Shown here one piece after another: positions 13,711-16,319 of a stretch of DNA of 16,319 nucleotides. The position numbers and the translations under genes were made by a program. This stretch comes from DAOMOD01 sp964526035 (GTDB taxonomy: Bacteria > Pseudomonadota > Gammaproteobacteria > Xanthomonadales > BPKI01): positions 1 through 16,319 of the forward strand of contig CAZGKE010000070.1 in assembly GCA_964526035.1 (NCBI GenBank), given 5' to 3'. The notes beneath the pieces were generated by a model. That model did no database searches. It saw only the letters and a list, made by a program, of their open reading frames with translations, and was not told the origin of the DNA. Numbering within the stretch: position 1 is the first letter of the stretch; the number at the start of each line of letters is the position of its first letter.

Positions 13711-15771
13711 GGCCAGTTCGCCGATATCGGCGACCTCCAGGAAGAGGTCGCCGGCGGCCTTGAGCAGGGCCAGTCGATTGGTGCGCAGGCGCGCGTCATC
13801 GCTCATCACCATGACGCCTTCGAAGAACGCGGCCAGCGGCTGCTCGAATCCGGCCAGCTCGCCAAGCGCCTCCTGGTACATGCGCGCCTCGCACAGTTTG
13901 GGCACGCGCAGCCGCGCGGCGACGATGACGTGCAGCAGGGCGCGTTCCGCCTCGTGCTCGATGCGCTGGCCGTCGGGCATGTCGGGAATAAGGTCTTCGA
14001 CCTTGCGCAGGATGTTGCGGATGCGCTTGTTGGCCTGCGCCAGACTGTCTGCTTCCGGGCGCGCGCGGAATGCGGCCAGGGCGCGCAGGCGCTGGTCGAA
14101 GTCGAGCAGGCTGGCCGGCGACACCGCGGCCACCGCCTCGAACACGTCGCTGCCGATGCCCTGCTCGGCGTAGTAGCCGCGCAGGCGATCGAGCACGAAG
14201 GCGTACAGCGCCGACACCGGTTCATTGCCCGGATGCGGCAGTTGCGCCTGGGCATGGGCCAGAAGATCGGGCAGGTCGAGGTCGATCCGCCCTTCAATGA
14301 GGATGCGTGCCAGGCCCAGCGCGGCGCGGCGCAGCGCGAACGGATCCTTGTTGCCTGACGGCTTCAGGCCGACCGCGAAGATGCCGGCCAGGGTGTCGAC
14401 GCGGTCGGCGATGCCGAGCGTTTGCGAAAGCGCGCGCGTCGGCACCACATCGCCGGCGAAACGCGGCTGATAGAACTCGTCAAGGGCATGAGCCAGCTCA
14501 CTGCCGAGCTGCTGTGCTTCTGCATAGCGGCGACCCATGACGCCCTGCAGCTCGGGAAATTCGCCGACCATGCGCGTCATCAGGTCGCAGCGAGACAGCT
14601 CGGCCGCACGCCGCGCCTGCGCCTTGTCCACTTCAAGCACCGGGGCAATCGCCTCGGCAAGCCTGGCCACCCGCTCGCACTTTTCTGCGATCGAACCGAG
14701 GTCCTTCTGGTAGACGACCTGGTTCAACGCGTCCCGATGCGCTGCAAGCGGCGTTGCCATGTCCTGGTCGAAGAAGAATGCGGCGTCTGCAAAGCGTGGG
14801 CGGATCACCCGCTCGTAACCCTTGCGCACTTCGCCAGGATCGCTGCTGTCGATGTTGGCCACGCCGATGAAGTGTTCGGTCAGTCCGCCATCGGCATCGC
14901 GCACGGCGAAGAACTTCTGGTTCTGCTCCATGGTGGTGACCAGGACCTCGGGCGGTACCCGCAGGAACGCCCTGTCGAAAGTGCAGGCGATGGCGCTAGG
15001 CCACTCGACCAGCGCGCTGACCTCGGCGAGCAGCCCTTCGTGCAGGTGCGCGTCACCGCCCGCCTGTGCGGCCGCCGCACGCACCTGGGCCGCCACCCGC
15101 TCGCGGCGCTCGAGCGGATCGACCAGCACGTGCGCAGCGCGCAGGCTTTCCACGTAGTCGCCCGGCCGGCTCACCCACACCGGCTTGGGGTGATGGAAGC
15201 GATGGCCGTGGCTGAGCCGGTCAATCTTGATCCCCAGCACCTCGCCCTCGACCAGCTGGTCGCCGAACAGAATCAATGCCCAGTGCACCGGGCGCACGAA
15301 GGCGATGTCGCGGCTGCCCCAGCGCATCGGCCTGGGCACCGGCAGACCCTTGAGCGACTGCTCGACCATGCCCGCAAGCAGGGCAGCAGTGGCCTGGCCG
15401 CCCTGCACGCTGCGGTGGACGAACCAGGCGCCCTTGGCGGTCTCCAGCGTTTCCAGGTCAGAGGGCTGCACGCCGCAGGACTGGGCGAAGCCGGTCAGCG
15501 CCGCGGTCGGTCGACCGTCGGCATCGCGTCCGGCGCCAAGCGCTGGACCGCGCCGCTCGATCGCCTGGTCGGGCTGGGCGATGGCGACATGATCGGCGAG
15601 CAGGGCGAGGCGCCGCGGTGTATACAGCGCACGCAGACCCTCGTGCCCGATGCCTGCCTTGTCCAGGGCGAGGGCCAGGCCGTCGCGAAACGCTTCGGCC
15701 AGAGCAGCCAGCGACCTGGGCGGCAGCTCCTCGGTGCCGACCTCGATCAGCAGGGGCAGACGGTCGGCCAT
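13705..15771 (-). CDS. glyS: Glycyl-tRNA synthetase beta subunit
   Basis: This 688-residue protein matches the usual length of GlyS (about 689). It begins with the typical LLIEVGTEELPP at residues 7-18 and contains MRWGSRDIAFVRPVHW, EFPELQGVMGRRYA and GLKPSGNKDPFALRRAALG, all characteristic of the family. The C-terminal 120 residues form the helical DALR-like anticodon-binding domain. With GlyQ it makes the tetrameric enzyme that charges tRNA-Gly with glycine; beta binds the tRNA. The ATG overlaps the glyQ stop by one base (TGATG), and AAGGA lies nine bases upstream. The frame stays open to 15942 inside glyQ, but that extension is spurious. The gene is complete. Confidence 0.97.
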   Translation of the reverse strand: MADRLPLLIEVGTEELPPRSLAALAEAFRDGLALALDKAGIGHEGLRALYTPRRLALLADHVAIAQPDQAIERRGPALGAGRDADGRPTAALTGFAQSCGVQPSDLETLETAKGAWFVHRSVQGGQATAALLAGMVEQSLKGLPVPRPMRWGSRDIAFVRPVHWALILFGDQLVEGEVLGIKIDRLSHGHRFHHPKPVWVSRPGDYVESLRAAHVLVDPLERRERVAAQVRAAAAQAGGDAHLHEGLLAEVSALVEWPSAIACTFDRAFLRVPPEVLVTTMEQNQKFFAVRDADGGLTEHFIGVANIDSSDPGEVRKGYERVIRPRFADAAFFFDQDMATPLAAHRDALNQVVYQKDLGSIAEKCERVARLAEAIAPVLEVDKAQARRAAELSRCDLMTRMVGEFPELQGVMGRRYAEAQQLGSELAHALDEFYQPRFAGDVVPTRALSQTLGIADRVDTLAGIFAVGLKPSGNKDPFALRRAALGLARILIEGRIDLDLPDLLAHAQAQLPHPGNEPVSALYAFVLDRLRGYYAEQGIGSDVFEAVAAVSPASLLDFDQRLRALAAFRARPEADSLAQANKRIRNILRKVEDLIPDMPDGQRIEHEAERALLHVIVAARLRVPKLCEARMYQEALGELAGFEQPLAAFFEGVMVMSDDARLRTNRLALLKAAGDLFLEVADIGELAG

Positions 15772-16319
15772 CAGGCAGCGTCCTTGTTCATGGCCGGGAA
15801 GCCGAGCTTTTCGCGCTGGCTGAAATAGGCCTCGGCGACCGCTTGCGCCAGGCGACGCACGCGCAGGATGAAGCGCTGCCGCTCGGTGACCGAGATGGCG
15901 CGGCGCGCATCCAGGAGATTGAAGGCATGCGAGGCCTTGCACACCTGCTCGTAGGCCGGCAGCGGTAGACCCAACTCGACCAGGCGCGCAGCGTCCTGCT
16001 CGTGGCCGTCGAACATGGCGAACAGCGAATCGACGTCGGCATGCTCGAAGTTGTAGGCGCTCTGCTCCACTTCATTCTGATGGTAGACATCGCGATAGGT
16101 GACCCTGCCCTGGGGTCCCTCGGTCCACAGCAGATCGAACACGTTGTCGACGTTCTGCAGGTACATCGCCAGGCGCTCCAGGCCGTAGGTGATCTCGCCC
16201 ATCACCGGGCGACACTCCATGCCACCGGCCTGCTGGAAATAGGTGAACTGGGTGACCTCCATGCCGTTCAGCCACACTTCCCAGCCCAGCCCCCAGGCGC
16301 CCAGCGTGGGCGATTCCCA
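15771..16319 (-). CDS. glyQ: Glycyl-tRNA synthetase alpha subunit, N-terminus beyond the window
   Basis: The C-terminal 182 residues of GlyQ are visible; roughly 120 N-terminal residues are missing because the gene runs off the right edge. The frame is open to the last base and begins WESPTLGAWGLGWE, then VWLNGMEVTQFTYFQQAGG, a GlyQ hallmark near the class II catalytic core. Further signatures are GEITYGLERLAMYLQ and AYEQVCKASHAFNLLDAR. The alpha subunit carries glycine activation. An internal GTG (16277) could be mistaken for a start but lies within the conserved core. It is followed directly by glyS with a one-base overlap, as in most bacteria that have this form of the enzyme. Confidence 0.96.
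   Translation of the reverse strand, partial: WESPTLGAWGLGWEVWLNGMEVTQFTYFQQAGGMECRPVMGEITYGLERLAMYLQNVDNVFDLLWTEGPQGRVTYRDVYHQNEVEQSAYNFEHADVDSLFAMFDGHEQDAARLVELGLPLPAYEQVCKASHAFNLLDARRAISVTERQRFILRVRRLAQAVAEAYFSQREKLGFPAMNKDAA

Noticed and set aside
11970..13799. A 609-codon minus-strand frame opposite the AbgT-family gene
   Set aside because: It is an antisense shadow, extremely rich in Asp, His, Arg and Glu without any recognisable fold. The transporter on the other strand is unambiguous.
12230..14173. A 647-codon plus-strand frame overlapping the AbgT-family gene and the end of glyS
   Set aside because: It is out of frame with the transporter, rich in Arg/His/Gly/Pro, with no hydrophobic segments or domain, and it crosses a convergent gene boundary.
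14422..15828. A 468-codon plus-strand frame opposite glyS
   Set aside because: It lies antisense to a well-conserved essential gene and shows no domain or Shine-Dalgarno.

Overview
The window is compact, G+C-rich bacterial chromosome with almost no spare DNA. The gene set points to a gammaproteobacterium, perhaps near the Xanthomonadales/Lysobacterales: a Gram-negative envelope (TamA, TamB and an autotransporter-type beta barrel), the two-subunit glycyl-tRNA synthetase, and the DUF294 nucleotidyltransferase/exonuclease pair that is also known from Pseudomonas. This placement is an inference from gene content; no rRNA or other phylogenetic marker is present.

Layout. Eight genes run on the minus strand from about 11973 down to 51, in the transcription order tamA, tamB, an autotransporter-type barrel protein, an FHA-GGDEF diguanylate cyclase, a cNMP/CBS/DUF294 nucleotidyltransferase, a DEDDh exonuclease, a DUF6159 membrane protein and a DUF3667 membrane protein. 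Junctions are very tight (GTGA, TTGA and TGATG overlaps; gaps of 63, 15 and about 10 nt), so most of the block could be one transcription unit. The exception is a 222-nt gap between the exonuclease and the DUF6159 gene, which holds a 159-nt imperfect palindrome of lower G+C. Divergent from tamA, on the plus strand, is an AbgT-family transporter (12108..13685). It converges on glyS-glyQ (minus strand). glyQ runs off the right edge of the window and lacks its N-terminus.

Function. tamA and tamB encode the two-membrane translocation and assembly module, and the gene directly downstream encodes an autotransporter-type barrel, a plausible client of that machine. The next three genes look like a signalling and nucleic-acid module: a phosphopeptide-binding (FHA) diguanylate cyclase, a multi-sensor nucleotidyltransferase and a 3'-5' exonuclease, with overlapping reading frames throughout. 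The two membrane proteins at the left end are of unknown function. AbgT and GlyQS are ordinary transport and translation genes.

No CRISPR array, insertion sequence, tRNA/rRNA gene, phage gene or obvious defence system was seen. The items most worth following up are the intergenic palindrome, the coupled DGC/DUF294/exonuclease module, and the very short N-terminal domain of the barrel protein next to TAM.
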